Assembly: GCF_000238395.3 (NCBI RefSeq)
Contig: NZ_CP011025.1
Coordinates: 3,720,001-3,784,000, forward strand
Direction: 5' to 3'
Length of the DNA stretch: 64,000 nucleotides
Source of the DNA: Pseudoalteromonas arctica A 37-1-2
Lineage (GTDB): Bacteria; Pseudomonadota; Gammaproteobacteria; Enterobacterales; Alteromonadaceae
Shown here: positions 8,863 to 16,306 of the stretch, one piece after another
Layout: each line of letters starts with the position of its first letter
Position numbering within the stretch: the stretch's first letter is position 1
Translations under genes and position numbers: made by a program
The notes under the pieces: model-generated
The model's database searches: none
What the model was told of the DNA's origin: nothing
The model's input: only the letters and a program-made list of their open reading frames with translations

Positions 8863-9570
8863 ATGATCCGATTTAATCGTGCTATTAAGCCATTTTCTGT
8901 CATGAGCTTTGATTTAGACGACACGCTATACAGCAATCACCCTATTATAAAAGCAGCCGTTAAAGCCCAACAAAATTATTTAAACGCGCTACCAGGCTAT
9001 CAAGAGCAAGGGCAAAAGTACTGGCAACTGTGCCGAGAACTTGCCGTAATACAAAACCCAGATCTCGCGGATGATGTAACTAAATGGCGCAAACACACCC
9101 TACGTTTAGCGCTTTCTAAACTTGGTTTTACCGCAGATGAAGTAGAGCGCCATGCAAATGCAGCCTATAACGCCTTTGCCGATGCGCGCAGCAACATAGT
9201 AGTAAGCGATGACGTACTTAACTTACTAGATAACCTAGCCAAACACTTTACGCTTGTTGCAATTACTAACGGTAACGTTGAAATTGAACGCTTTAACTTA
9301 CACGATAAATTTGAACTCGTACTGCAAGCAGGTATGCACGGTAAAGCAAAACCTCACAGCACCTTATTTGATAAAGCAGCCACACATTTAAACGTTGCTA
9401 AAAGCGATATTTTACATATTGGCGATAGCCTAGATACCGACGTACAAGGCGCAAATAATGCCGGTTGCCAATCGGTATGGTTAAACGACCAAGGCGTTAA
9501 TTATGCTTATAAAGGGCTGCCCGATATTGAAATAGCTAATATTCATGCCTTAACGCACTTTATTAAATAA
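8863..9570 (+). CDS. yigB: HAD-family hydrolase, YigB-like phosphatase
   Basis: The protein is 235 residues and of HAD fold: motif I MSFDLDDTLYSN near residue 15, motif II VAITNGN, motif III Lys in GKAKPHSTLF, and motif IV HIGDSLDTDVQGANNAG. YigB relatives dephosphorylate FMN or the riboflavin intermediate ARPP. It lies 10 bp after xerC, exactly where yigB is found in E. coli, which is the main reason for the name; substrate is inferred from family. Confidence 0.88.
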   Translation: MIRFNRAIKPFSVMSFDLDDTLYSNHPIIKAAVKAQQNYLNALPGYQEQGQKYWQLCRELAVIQNPDLADDVTKWRKHTLRLALSKLGFTADEVERHANAAYNAFADARSNIVVSDDVLNLLDNLAKHFTLVAITNGNVEIERFNLHDKFELVLQAGMHGKAKPHSTLFDKAATHLNVAKSDILHIGDSLDTDVQGANNAGCQSVWLNDQGVNYAYKGLPDIEIANIHALTHFIK

Positions 9571-9590
9571 TACCAATTGCATTAAATAAG
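9570..9590 (+). repeat. Half-copy of the ATACCAATTG element
   Basis: This short stretch directly after yigB matches 19 of 21 bases of the left arm of the hairpin element at 28231-28312 (shared start ATACCAATTGC). No right arm is visible here before the next gene at 9599. It may be a solo remnant of a dispersed repeat. Confidence 0.4.
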
Positions 9591-9598
9591 AGGTCACA

Positions 9599-10702
9599 AT
9601 GAGCCACTATACCAAGCTAATTACCTTGCTATTAATTGGCTCGCTTAGCCTTAACGCTTATTTATTATGCCCGCAGCCTGCGTTAACTAAACCACAAAAA
9701 ACACAAAGTGCTAAACAAAGCATATTGCCTAAACAACAAAATACGTTACTAAATACGGCAAAGCAGCAATTTAAACAACACCAATTTGAAGCCGCACTTA
9801 GTAGCTATCAACAACTCAAAAATAGCTACCCAGAAATTGCAAAAAACCTTTATTCATCGTGGCTAGTGCAGCTTAAAACATGGCTAAATAGCAATTTATT
9901 ACTCAGCGAATCATTTCTCAATGCGCTATTAAATAACAGCCCTTATAACGTAGAATTACTTAATTTGCAGGTTGAGTATTTAATAAATAGCGAGCAAACA
10001 CAAAACGCCATTATTGCTTTATTTGAGCTGAATTCATTACTGCCTGCTGATCAGCAAAGTAATGTAAATACACGTTTAAATACGCTCACTCAAAACGAAT
10101 TACACACATTAACTGAGCAACAAAATTGGCAAGCTATTATTGAGCAAACACAAATTTGGCTTGATTATAAAAGCGATAACGCGCAGTTTTTATATCCGCT
10201 TGCGTACGCCTACTTTCAGCAAGGCGATTTAATTAGTGCACAAGCAACCCTTGATCGAATGCCAAACCAGCACAATCTAAAAAGCCAAGTGCAAACACTG
10301 CAAGCGATGATCAATAAAGCACAATCGCAAGATGACTTCGTTGCTTTAACGCCGTATGGCGCGCATTACTTAATAAACACCGAAATAAATAATAACCTAT
10401 CAACCGAACTAATGATTGATACAGGCGCAAGCGTAACCTCACTACCTACAAGTATAATTGAGCAAATTTCGCCACAACCTTTGTATTTAGGCGATGTAAC
10501 GGTCAACACAGCTAATGGTCAAATTGTTGTAAAGCGTTATCAAATTGAATCGTTTAAAGTGGGCTCGCAAATTATTTATGGTTTTGAAGTGCTAAGCATT
10601 GAAAACACCCGCGGGCAAGGTTTGCTAGGGATGAACTTTTTATCGCGATTTAAATTCAATATAAATCAGCAAACAGATGAGCTAGAGTTGAGCGCTAAAT
10701 AA
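9599..10702 (+). CDS. Retropepsin-like aspartic protease with TPR-like N-terminal region
   Basis: The 367-residue protein has an N-terminal hydrophobic signal/anchor (ITLLLIGSLSLNAYLL), a helical tetratricopeptide-like region at about 50-235 (QFEAALSSYQQLKNSYPEIA and AYAYFQQGDLISAQATLDRM), and a C-terminal clan AA domain at about 245-367. The catalytic motif is LMIDTGASVTSLP, with a second hydrophobic-Gly-Met loop LLGMNFLSRF. Relatives are single-domain homodimeric proteases acting in the periplasm. Substrate unknown. The gene follows yigB by 28 bp. Confidence 0.85.
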   Translation: MSHYTKLITLLLIGSLSLNAYLLCPQPALTKPQKTQSAKQSILPKQQNTLLNTAKQQFKQHQFEAALSSYQQLKNSYPEIAKNLYSSWLVQLKTWLNSNLLLSESFLNALLNNSPYNVELLNLQVEYLINSEQTQNAIIALFELNSLLPADQQSNVNTRLNTLTQNELHTLTEQQNWQAIIEQTQIWLDYKSDNAQFLYPLAYAYFQQGDLISAQATLDRMPNQHNLKSQVQTLQAMINKAQSQDDFVALTPYGAHYLINTEINNNLSTELMIDTGASVTSLPTSIIEQISPQPLYLGDVTVNTANGQIVVKRYQIESFKVGSQIIYGFEVLSIENTRGQGLLGMNFLSRFKFNINQQTDELELSAK

Positions 10703-10723
10703 TTAAAAATCCAAAGGTAACAC

Positions 10724-11080
10724 ATGACACTAAATAACTATTTAAAAGCACTTGCTGAAAACCCAAAAAGCATTCAATTTACCGATACAATGGCGGTGAT
10801 TGAAGCAAACTACGACTTTACTGCATGTGGCTTTAATAACCATGGATTACTTAGCGCTGCGAGTGAGAACAATGGATCGTGTAAAATTTTTGCGTTTGCT
10901 AAATTAAACGATTTAAGTAAACAAAATACGTTGGATTGTTTTGGTAAGTTTTACCGAGAAGACGTGTTGCAAAACCCTAAAGGGGATGATCACCTAAATA
11001 TTCGCACCTTTATGTTAGCACCAGAGGCAACACCGTTTTTAGGTATTACCTTTGAAGGCGAGCCACTAAAAGCAAAATAG
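10724..11080 (+). CDS. HopJ type III effector family protein (likely housekeeping homologue)
   Basis: The protein is 118 residues and begins with a helical segment (LNNYLKALAENPKSIQF), then TMAVIEANYDFTACGFNN and CFGKFYREDVLQNPKG, features of the HopJ family (PF08888). The name comes from a Pseudomonas syringae effector, but the family is common in marine bacteria with no type III system. None is visible here, so I would not infer secretion. It follows the aspartic protease by 21 bp and is likely co-transcribed. Confidence 0.82.
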   Translation: MTLNNYLKALAENPKSIQFTDTMAVIEANYDFTACGFNNHGLLSAASENNGSCKIFAFAKLNDLSKQNTLDCFGKFYREDVLQNPKGDDHLNIRTFMLAPEATPFLGITFEGEPLKAK

Positions 11081-11091
11081 CCAGCAAAAAA

Positions 11092-11499
11092 TTAAAGTGG
11101 CTTTTCCATAAAATAACGCGTACCTGAGCGTGGGTAATTATTAAGTTGATACTTAACACTATAACCGCGCTTTTCATAAAAGGGTTTTGCTTGAAAATCA
11201 AGTGTATCAAGCTGAGCAGTTGTTGCTCCTAGTTCAATAGCAGCTTGCTCAAGTGCCGTTAGCAGTTTATCTGCAAGCCCTTTACCTCGCGCACTATCGC
11301 TACACCAAAGCCAACTAATCATCAGCCAATTTCCAAACACACTCCCACTAATACCGGCAACAAGCTCGCCTTGCTCATCAGTAAATTTATAGCCTAATGG
11401 CACTCTTTGCGCATCAAAATGCTGGGCGTTAAATTCAACCATTTGTGCGCGAAGCGCTGAGTTTAACGCATCGGTATTATCTACTTTTAATTGATACAT
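11092..11499 (-). CDS. GNAT family N-acetyltransferase
   Basis: The single-domain 135-residue GNAT protein shows the acetyl-CoA binding signature SARGKGLADKLLTALEQAA at about 70-88. ELGATTAQLDTLDFQAKPFYEKRGY is the typical beta5-helix4 region. Relatives acetylate small amines or peptides; the substrate is not deducible. It is convergent with the HopJ gene, with 11 bp between stops and no strong terminator visible. Confidence 0.86.
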   Translation of the reverse strand: MYQLKVDNTDALNSALRAQMVEFNAQHFDAQRVPLGYKFTDEQGELVAGISGSVFGNWLMISWLWCSDSARGKGLADKLLTALEQAAIELGATTAQLDTLDFQAKPFYEKRGYSVKYQLNNYPRSGTRYFMEKPL

Positions 11500-11539
11500 T
11501 TATCGCCCTTAAAAAGCAGATACTAGCAAATTAGCTCAA

Positions 11540-11845
11540 TCAATAAAGATTATTTTTACCGTAAAGTACTTCAAGCATATTGCTGCTGGTTTTTTCTGGC
11601 TGACCGCACATTTCGTCGTAAGCGCTTGTTTGGCGCAGTACCATTTCGGCATACGCTATTTTGTCAAAACGCTTTTGAACATGCAGTGGGCTTAGCGCTC
11701 TTAAAAACTCACCGCTGTCTTCTGTTACATAGTATTCAACGTTATTAATCATTACTGATACTTGATAAAGCGCCATATCTAACGAGTGAACAATGACTTT
11801 TTGTAGCGGCTCATGCTTTTTTAACTGTGAAAATTTAATACCCAT
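11540..11845 (-). CDS. DUF6482 family protein
   Basis: This 101-residue soluble protein has IVHSLDMALYQVSVMINN and YYVTEDSGEFLRALSPLHVQ, features I associate with DUF6482, a small gammaproteobacterial family of unknown role. No signal peptide or membrane helix. It lies upstream of the GNAT gene on the same strand with a 40-bp gap. The assignment is by recollection of family appearance. Confidence 0.65.
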   Translation of the reverse strand: MGIKFSQLKKHEPLQKVIVHSLDMALYQVSVMINNVEYYVTEDSGEFLRALSPLHVQKRFDKIAYAEMVLRQTSAYDEMCGQPEKTSSNMLEVLYGKNNLY

Positions 11846-11954
11846 CTTGGCTACCTTTTTATATTTAACCTGAGTTCTGGTTATTTAACATTATCGATAC
11901 GCAGCTTTGCTATAATCACGATCAAATTTTTATTAGCCGCTGGCGTCACACGTT

Positions 11955-12647
11955 ATGAGCACAAAAATCCGACTCGCTAAATATATTGCCCATGCAGGTA
12001 TTTGTTCTCGTAAACAGGCATCGCGTTTAATTGATGAAGGTGTTGTGACTGTAAATAATCGCCCAGCGAATCATATAGATCATGTTGATGAGCAAGACAT
12101 TGTAATAGTGAATGAAAAAGAAATTAAAGGTGCTGCCAATTTAGTTTATTTTGCGTACCACAAACCAGTAGGTATTGACTGCAAATTAAATATTGATGAC
12201 CCAGCCAGCCTTATTCACCATTTGCCCACACTCACCCGCGTTTACCCTATTGGTCGATTAGATAAAGACTCTCGCGGTTTGCTTATTTTGACCAACGATG
12301 GGGATTTTTGTAATCAACTAATACATCCTGACTTCCACCAGCCTAAACATTATTTAGTCACCGTAAATAAGCCTTTAGACGATGCTTTTTGTAAAAAAAT
12401 GGCAGCAGGCGTACCAGTTGATAAACACATAACCTTGCCTTGTGAAGTAAATAAAATAGCCAGCAATCAGTTTAGTATTGTTTTAAAACAAGGGCTAAAC
12501 AGACAAATACGTAAAATGGCGCATTACTGCGGATATAAAGTAATTGATTTATTTAGAGTGCAATTTAGTAACCTCACCCTTTCAAAACTAAACCTACCTG
12601 AAAACCAATATATACAAATTAATAAAAACGATATTTCAAAAATCTAA
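11955..12647 (+). CDS. rluF: RluF-like 23S rRNA pseudouridine synthase
   Basis: The protein is 230 residues with an N-terminal S4 RNA-binding domain (about 5-55, RLAKYIAHAGICSRKQASRL) and an RsuA/RluB/E/F catalytic domain. The catalytic Asp is in PIGRLDKDSRGLLILTNDG near residue 100, and the C-terminal motif GLNRQIRKMAHYCGYKV is present. The KDSRGLL form resembles RluF, which modifies U2604 of 23S rRNA; RluF against RluB/RluE is a judgement from motif shape. Monocistronic, divergent from the DUF6482 gene. Confidence 0.85.
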   Translation: MSTKIRLAKYIAHAGICSRKQASRLIDEGVVTVNNRPANHIDHVDEQDIVIVNEKEIKGAANLVYFAYHKPVGIDCKLNIDDPASLIHHLPTLTRVYPIGRLDKDSRGLLILTNDGDFCNQLIHPDFHQPKHYLVTVNKPLDDAFCKKMAAGVPVDKHITLPCEVNKIASNQFSIVLKQGLNRQIRKMAHYCGYKVIDLFRVQFSNLTLSKLNLPENQYIQINKNDISKI

Positions 12648-12694
12648 TACCAAGTCACTTAATTACATCTCAAAAAGTTAAAAATAAACTTGCA

Positions 12695-12722
12695 ATTAAA
12701 GATTACAGGTGTAGTCTTTAAT
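12695..12722. promoter_or_regulatory. BlaI/MecI-type operator 1
   Basis: A 28-bp dyad is centred on TACAGGTGTA (12704-12713) with symmetric arms ATTAAAGA and TCTTTAAT. TACA-NN-TGTA is the known BlaI/MecI operator core. It lies 27 bp upstream of the BlaI-like gene and is expected to mediate autorepression. Confidence 0.8.
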
Positions 12723-12742
12723 TAAAGATTACATTTGTAGGC
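12723..12742. promoter_or_regulatory. BlaI/MecI-type operator 2
   Basis: This is a second copy of the core, TACATTTGTA (12730-12739), flanked on the left by the same TAAAGAT as operator 1. The centres are 26 bp apart, about two and a half helical turns. It ends 6 bp before the BlaI-like ATG at 12749, so it overlaps the ribosome-binding region. Confidence 0.78.
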
Positions 12743-12748
12743 AATAGC

Positions 12749-13123
12749 ATGATTGAGTTATCAAAAGCAGAGTTTGACGTGCTCGACGCACTTTGGATTA
12801 ACTACCCCGCCACCGCGAGCCAAATAATTGAGCGCTTAAGCGACGATAAGCAATGGCACGAAAAAACCATTAAAACCCTACTAGGTCGACTAGTAAAAAA
12901 AGGCGCACTTACATTTGAAAAAGAAGGTCGTCAGTATATTTATATGCCGTGTATGGAGCGCGCCGACTACACCTTAAAAGAAAGCCAAAACTTTATTGAG
13001 CGCTTTTTTAGTGGGCGTATTGCGCCACTTGTAAGTGGTTTTGCTAAATCGGAGCAGCTTTCTCAGCAAGATATAAACGAGCTTAAAAAAGTTATAGATG
13101 ACTGGGAAAAAAACCAAAAGTAA
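12749..13123 (+). CDS. BlaI/MecI/CopY family transcriptional repressor
   Basis: The 124-residue winged-helix repressor begins with ELSKAEFDVLDALW, and recognition-helix text HEKTIKTLLGRLVKKGAL lies at about 37-55. The C-terminal helical dimerisation arm contains the region where BlaR-type proteases cut relatives. It binds TACA-NN-TGTA dyads, two of which precede it. The paired membrane protease follows 9 bp later. No beta-lactamase gene is adjacent, so the signal is probably not a beta-lactam. Confidence 0.92.
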   Translation: MIELSKAEFDVLDALWINYPATASQIIERLSDDKQWHEKTIKTLLGRLVKKGALTFEKEGRQYIYMPCMERADYTLKESQNFIERFFSGRIAPLVSGFAKSEQLSQQDINELKKVIDDWEKNQK

Positions 13124-13132
13124 GGGATTAAC

Positions 13133-14341
13133 ATGGTTATTCAAACTGGTTTTAATTGGTTGATTGAGCAGCAATTACTATTAAGCATTTTGTTTTGTGG
13201 ATTTATTTTACTCGAGCGATTTGGTTTAAAAGCCCTTGGCTCGCGGTTTGTATATAAATTAGCATGGCTATTACCTGCGGCATTGGTTATTGCTAATTTA
13301 CCAAATGCGATTAAACCACTGCAAAATAGCAATATTAGCCATTACTTAATCACCCCTAACCAGCCTTTTACACATGAAATGGGTATTAGCTGGGCGCTCA
13401 TGTATGTACTTATTACCGCAGGGTTATTAATAGCTAGCTTTATTACGCATACCCGCTTTGTTAAAAGCCTGCAGTTAACTGAGTTAACCCAATTTGAAAG
13501 CACTCTTACCGCTGATGTTAAAACTTATACCAGCCAACATGTAGCCACGCCAATGGTGGTCGGTATTTTAAACAGCAAGCTGGTGTTACCGAGTAACTAC
13601 AATACCCAGTTTGATAAAGCCACATTAGCGCTTATTTTAGAGCACGAAAACGTACACATAAAACGCAAAGACAACCTAACAAACGCACTTATATTACTAC
13701 CTACTATTTTACTTTGGTTTAACCCACTAGCTTGGGCTTGTTACGCAAGCATGCGCCGACTACAAGAGCTGACTTGTGATGAACGGGTACTTAGCAATAA
13801 AACCACACAACAACATATTTTATATAGCAAAGCCTTAATAAACTGCGCGGCAAATGCGCCCACAGGACTTATGGCTTATTCACACTACGGAGATAAAAAA
13901 ACCATGTTACAACGACTAATTAATATAAAACACAGCGGGGAGCGTTCAAAGTTTGCTAAAGGTGGCTTATTGCTTGTAGCAGCAAGTATGCTAAGCGGAT
14001 TAGCGATTGCAAAGCAACCAGAAGCAATGACTAAAGAGGATCACATTTCACCAACAATACGCATTGAACCTGCTTACCCAATACAAGCAGCTCAACAAGG
14101 GATCAGCGGCTCTGTTGTATTAAAATACGATATTGCAGCAAACGGTAAAACAAAAAACATTAGTGTTATTCAATCTAAACCTAAAGATGTTTTTGATAAA
14201 TCAGCGAAAGAGGCGCTAGCAAAATGGAAATATAAAGCATCAGATTCAGGTTTTGAAGATGTACTTGTACAACTAGATTTTGCGATTAATAGTGAAGTGG
14301 CACCTACCGATTTAATTGAGCGAATTAAAGTATCGCATTAA
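13133..14341 (+). CDS. BlaR1-like M56 metallopeptidase with C-terminal TonB-type domain
   Basis: This 402-residue inner-membrane sensor protease has helices near 10-30, 38-55, 85-105 and 185-205. The zinc motif is HENVH with His171, Glu172 and His175, and the downstream glutamate is in RRLQELTCDERVL, typical of M56. After a membrane segment near 275-295 there is a periplasmic TonB C-terminal-like domain (about 310-390: AYPIQAAQQGISGSVVLKYD). The penicillin-binding sensor domain of BlaR1/MecR1 is absent. I infer that it relieves repression by the BlaI-like protein upstream, with the TonB-like domain as a possible sensor or partner-binding element. Confidence 0.88.
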   Translation: MVIQTGFNWLIEQQLLLSILFCGFILLERFGLKALGSRFVYKLAWLLPAALVIANLPNAIKPLQNSNISHYLITPNQPFTHEMGISWALMYVLITAGLLIASFITHTRFVKSLQLTELTQFESTLTADVKTYTSQHVATPMVVGILNSKLVLPSNYNTQFDKATLALILEHENVHIKRKDNLTNALILLPTILLWFNPLAWACYASMRRLQELTCDERVLSNKTTQQHILYSKALINCAANAPTGLMAYSHYGDKKTMLQRLINIKHSGERSKFAKGGLLLVAASMLSGLAIAKQPEAMTKEDHISPTIRIEPAYPIQAAQQGISGSVVLKYDIAANGKTKNISVIQSKPKDVFDKSAKEALAKWKYKASDSGFEDVLVQLDFAINSEVAPTDLIERIKVSH

Positions 14342-14359
14342 CGCCACGAGTTGTTCAAG

Positions 14360-14403
14360 ACTACAAAGCAAGCGCCCTTTTAGGCTGCTTGCTTTGTAGT
14401 TTT
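14360..14403. terminator. Bidirectional terminator between the BlaR-like and MAPEG genes
   Basis: A perfect 14-bp stem (ACTACAAAGCAAGC, 14360-14373, with its complement 14387-14400) has a 13-nt loop and is followed by TTT on the plus strand. It lies between convergent stops at 14341 and 14415. Confidence 0.8.
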
Positions 14404-14414
14404 AAAATATAAAA

Positions 14415-14798
14415 TTACAAACTCACCACAATCATGGCAATGGCTGTACCCAAACCAATAAACCACACTAATGAGCGAATTATATCTAGGTTCATATAGT
14501 AAAATACGCAATACAAAATACGCGACACAATATGTGTAACCGCTAGCATTTCGGTCACTGCACCTACAGAATTAGTGCCCAGTACAACTGCAATAGCGAC
14601 AGCAAAAACAGCAAGCGATTCAAAACAGTTTTGATGAGCAGCGAGCGCCCGTGCACCAAAGCCGGTTAATTTTTTTTGTTGCGCCCTTGGATGTTTATTG
14701 TCGTATCGACCTAATTTTGCCATTGCTATAGCAACCGGCACTTTTGCAAAGTAAGGCATTAATACCGCAAGTAATGCACATACAACTAATGTTGTCAT
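14415..14798 (-). CDS. MAPEG family membrane protein
   Basis: The protein is 127 residues with four membrane helices. FGARALAAHQNCFESLAVFAVA is the family core (RAxxAHxNxxE), followed by YYMNLDIIRSLVWFIGL. Bacterial MAPEG proteins resemble microsomal glutathione transferases; substrate here is unknown. Its leader region upstream contains a terminator-like hairpin (14842-14884), so expression may be controlled by transcript termination if the promoter lies beyond it. Confidence 0.88.
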   Translation of the reverse strand: MTTLVVCALLAVLMPYFAKVPVAIAMAKLGRYDNKHPRAQQKKLTGFGARALAAHQNCFESLAVFAVAIAVVLGTNSVGAVTEMLAVTHIVSRILYCVFYYMNLDIIRSLVWFIGLGTAIAMIVVSL

Positions 14799-14841
14799 AA
14801 TTTATCCTTTTGATGTTTCGGATAATTTAGCATAAGCGCAA

Positions 14842-14884
14842 TAAAAAAGCCGCCAGATACGTTTTATGACAAACGCTGGCGGCT
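14842..14884 (-). terminator. Terminator-like hairpin in the MAPEG leader (possible attenuator)
   Basis: On the minus strand, AGCCGCCAG (14884-14876) pairs perfectly with CTGGCGGCT (14856-14848). An inner CGTTT/AAACG stem extends the hairpin, and six Ts (14847-14842) follow it. It ends 43 bp upstream of the MAPEG start, and no gene on this strand lies immediately upstream. It is therefore either an attenuator of MAPEG or the end of a short unannotated RNA. Confidence 0.65.
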
Positions 14885-14930
14885 AACAATAACATCAGGC
14901 TTACTATAGCTAAATATATCCTCAAACCCA

Positions 14931-14947
14931 TGCGACATAATGTCGCA
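14931..14947. promoter_or_regulatory. 17-bp perfect palindrome, candidate operator
   Basis: TGCGACAT-A-ATGTCGCA has 8-bp perfect arms in the divergent region between MAPEG and the DMT transporter. It is GC-richer than its surroundings and looks like a dimeric regulator site. I do not recognise the cognate regulator. Confidence 0.5.
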
Positions 14948-15028
14948 GATGATGAATATTCAACATCATAGTTAATGCATCGCTTTACTTCACAAAGCTT
15001 GTTAACTTTACTGCCTTACATTTTAACG

Positions 15029-15916
15029 ATGACGACCATGACCTGGATATTTTTCACTTTTTTAGCCGCCTTCATGCAAGCATGGCGTAATGCCCTGCAA
15101 AGTAAATTAAGTAACGATGTGAGTGTTGCTGGCGTAACTCTCTCCCGCTTTATTATTGCAGGCCCTATTGCTGCCGTGTATTTATATGGTTTGTATCAAT
15201 ACCAAGATACCGCCATGCCTACGTTTAATAATGCCTTTTGGGGATTTATTATAGGCGCAAGTGTGATGCAAATACTTGCCACTGGTTTAATGGTTAAGTT
15301 ATTTAAAATGAATAATTACGCCGTAGGTGCTGGTCTTGCCAAAAGCGAGGCGTTAGTGGCTGCTATTTTAGGTGTATTATTTTTTGGCTCGGCACTTTCT
15401 TTACTCGGTTGGCTTGGTGTGTTTTTTGGCGCTATTGCCGTATTGCTACTCAGCGGCATAACAAGCGTTAAACACTTTAATGCTAAAACGGCATTATTAG
15501 GCCTTGCTTGTGGTACTTGCTTTGCACTTACCTCACTGTGGGTACGTGAAGCGAGCTTAAATTCAGGATTATTATTTCCACACTCAGCCGCTTGGGTTTT
15601 GCTGTTTGTAATTAGCTTACAAACACTAATACTACTGAGCTATTTATTATTAAAAGAGCCGCAAACGCTCAGTAAATTGTGGTACTACAAAGGCACTACA
15701 GCCGCTATTAGTGTTTTTAGTTGTATCGGCTCTATTGGCTGGTTCAGTGCAATGAGCTTACAACATGTTGCTTACGTTAAAACACTTGGACAGGTTGAAG
15801 TATTTTTTACCATGCTAATTGCCGTACTTTGGTTAAAGCAGCCACTTAAAAAACAAGATACTGCAGGCTTAATACTCATAGCCATTGCCGCTGTTTTGGT
15901 TATGTTGCCGAATTAA
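15029..15916 (+). CDS. DMT superfamily (EamA-type) transporter
   Basis: About 295 residues with ten predicted membrane helices form two EamA halves. The first half starts WIFFTFLAAFMQAWRNALQS; the second contains AISVFSCIGSIGWFSAMSL and ends in a helix pair near residues 245-295. It is an inner-membrane metabolite exporter or importer; substrate unknown. An ATG at 14975 is in frame but would add 18 residues; ATGs at 15029 and 15038 place the first helix at the N-terminus as usual. None has a strong ribosome site, so the exact start is uncertain. Confidence 0.87.
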   Translation: MTTMTWIFFTFLAAFMQAWRNALQSKLSNDVSVAGVTLSRFIIAGPIAAVYLYGLYQYQDTAMPTFNNAFWGFIIGASVMQILATGLMVKLFKMNNYAVGAGLAKSEALVAAILGVLFFGSALSLLGWLGVFFGAIAVLLLSGITSVKHFNAKTALLGLACGTCFALTSLWVREASLNSGLLFPHSAAWVLLFVISLQTLILLSYLLLKEPQTLSKLWYYKGTTAAISVFSCIGSIGWFSAMSLQHVAYVKTLGQVEVFFTMLIAVLWLKQPLKKQDTAGLILIAIAAVLVMLPN

Positions 15917-15956
15917 TACTCATAACCAAAACAGCGCAGGCTTTTATACCTGCGCT
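15889..15956. terminator. Overlapping inverted repeats between DMT transporter and gdx
   Basis: A perfect 16-bp inverted repeat (CGCTGTTTTGGTTATG at 15889-15904, complement 15921-15936) spans the end of the DMT gene. A second stem AGCGCAGG (15933-15940) with CCTGCGCT (15949-15956) uses four of the same bases, so the two hairpins are mutually exclusive. The position between convergent genes suggests termination; neither stem has a strong T-run. Confidence 0.55.
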
Positions 15957-15988
15957 ATTCATAATTAAGCGTTTATTCAAATTACCAA

Positions 15989-16306
15989 TTAAGAGCTTAT
16001 TTTAAGTGTTATCACACCGCTAATAATCATTAATACTCCCGCAATACGACCAAACGTAGCTGCATCGTTATAAAACAATATACCGACTAAAAACGTACCT
16101 GCAGCGCCAATACCTGTCCACACGGCGTATGAGGTGCCCATTGATATTTGCCTTTGAGCAAGCCACAACATAAAGCCACTAGCGACTAAAAATGCCACCG
16201 CTATTGCTATGCCTTGCCAGCGAGTATCTGAGTTTTGTGAGATTTTTAAACCTATCGGCCAGCCAATTTCAAGTAAACCGGCAATAACCAAATAAATCCA
16301 CGCCAT
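15989..16306 (-). CDS. gdx: SMR family exporter, Gdx/SugE-like
   Basis: The protein is 105 residues with four membrane helices. The essential Glu is in GLLEIGWPIGLK near residue 13; this Gly-rich context and AVWTGIGAAGTFLVGILFY are typical of the SugE/Gdx subclass (guanidinium exporters) rather than the EmrE multidrug subclass. Its ATG shares one base with the stop of the upstream GNAT-nitrilase gene (TAATG), so the two are translationally coupled. No guanidine riboswitch is visible upstream of the pair. Guanidinium as substrate is inferred from subclass. Confidence 0.85.
   Translation of the reverse strand: MAWIYLVIAGLLEIGWPIGLKISQNSDTRWQGIAIAVAFLVASGFMLWLAQRQISMGTSYAVWTGIGAAGTFLVGILFYNDAATFGRIAGVLMIISGVITLKISS

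Noticed and set aside
10724..11080. Type III secretion effector
   Set aside because: HopJ homologues are widespread without secretion systems and none is present in the window.
12749..14341. Beta-lactam resistance regulatory locus
   Set aside because: The BlaR-like protein lacks the penicillin-binding domain and no beta-lactamase gene is linked.
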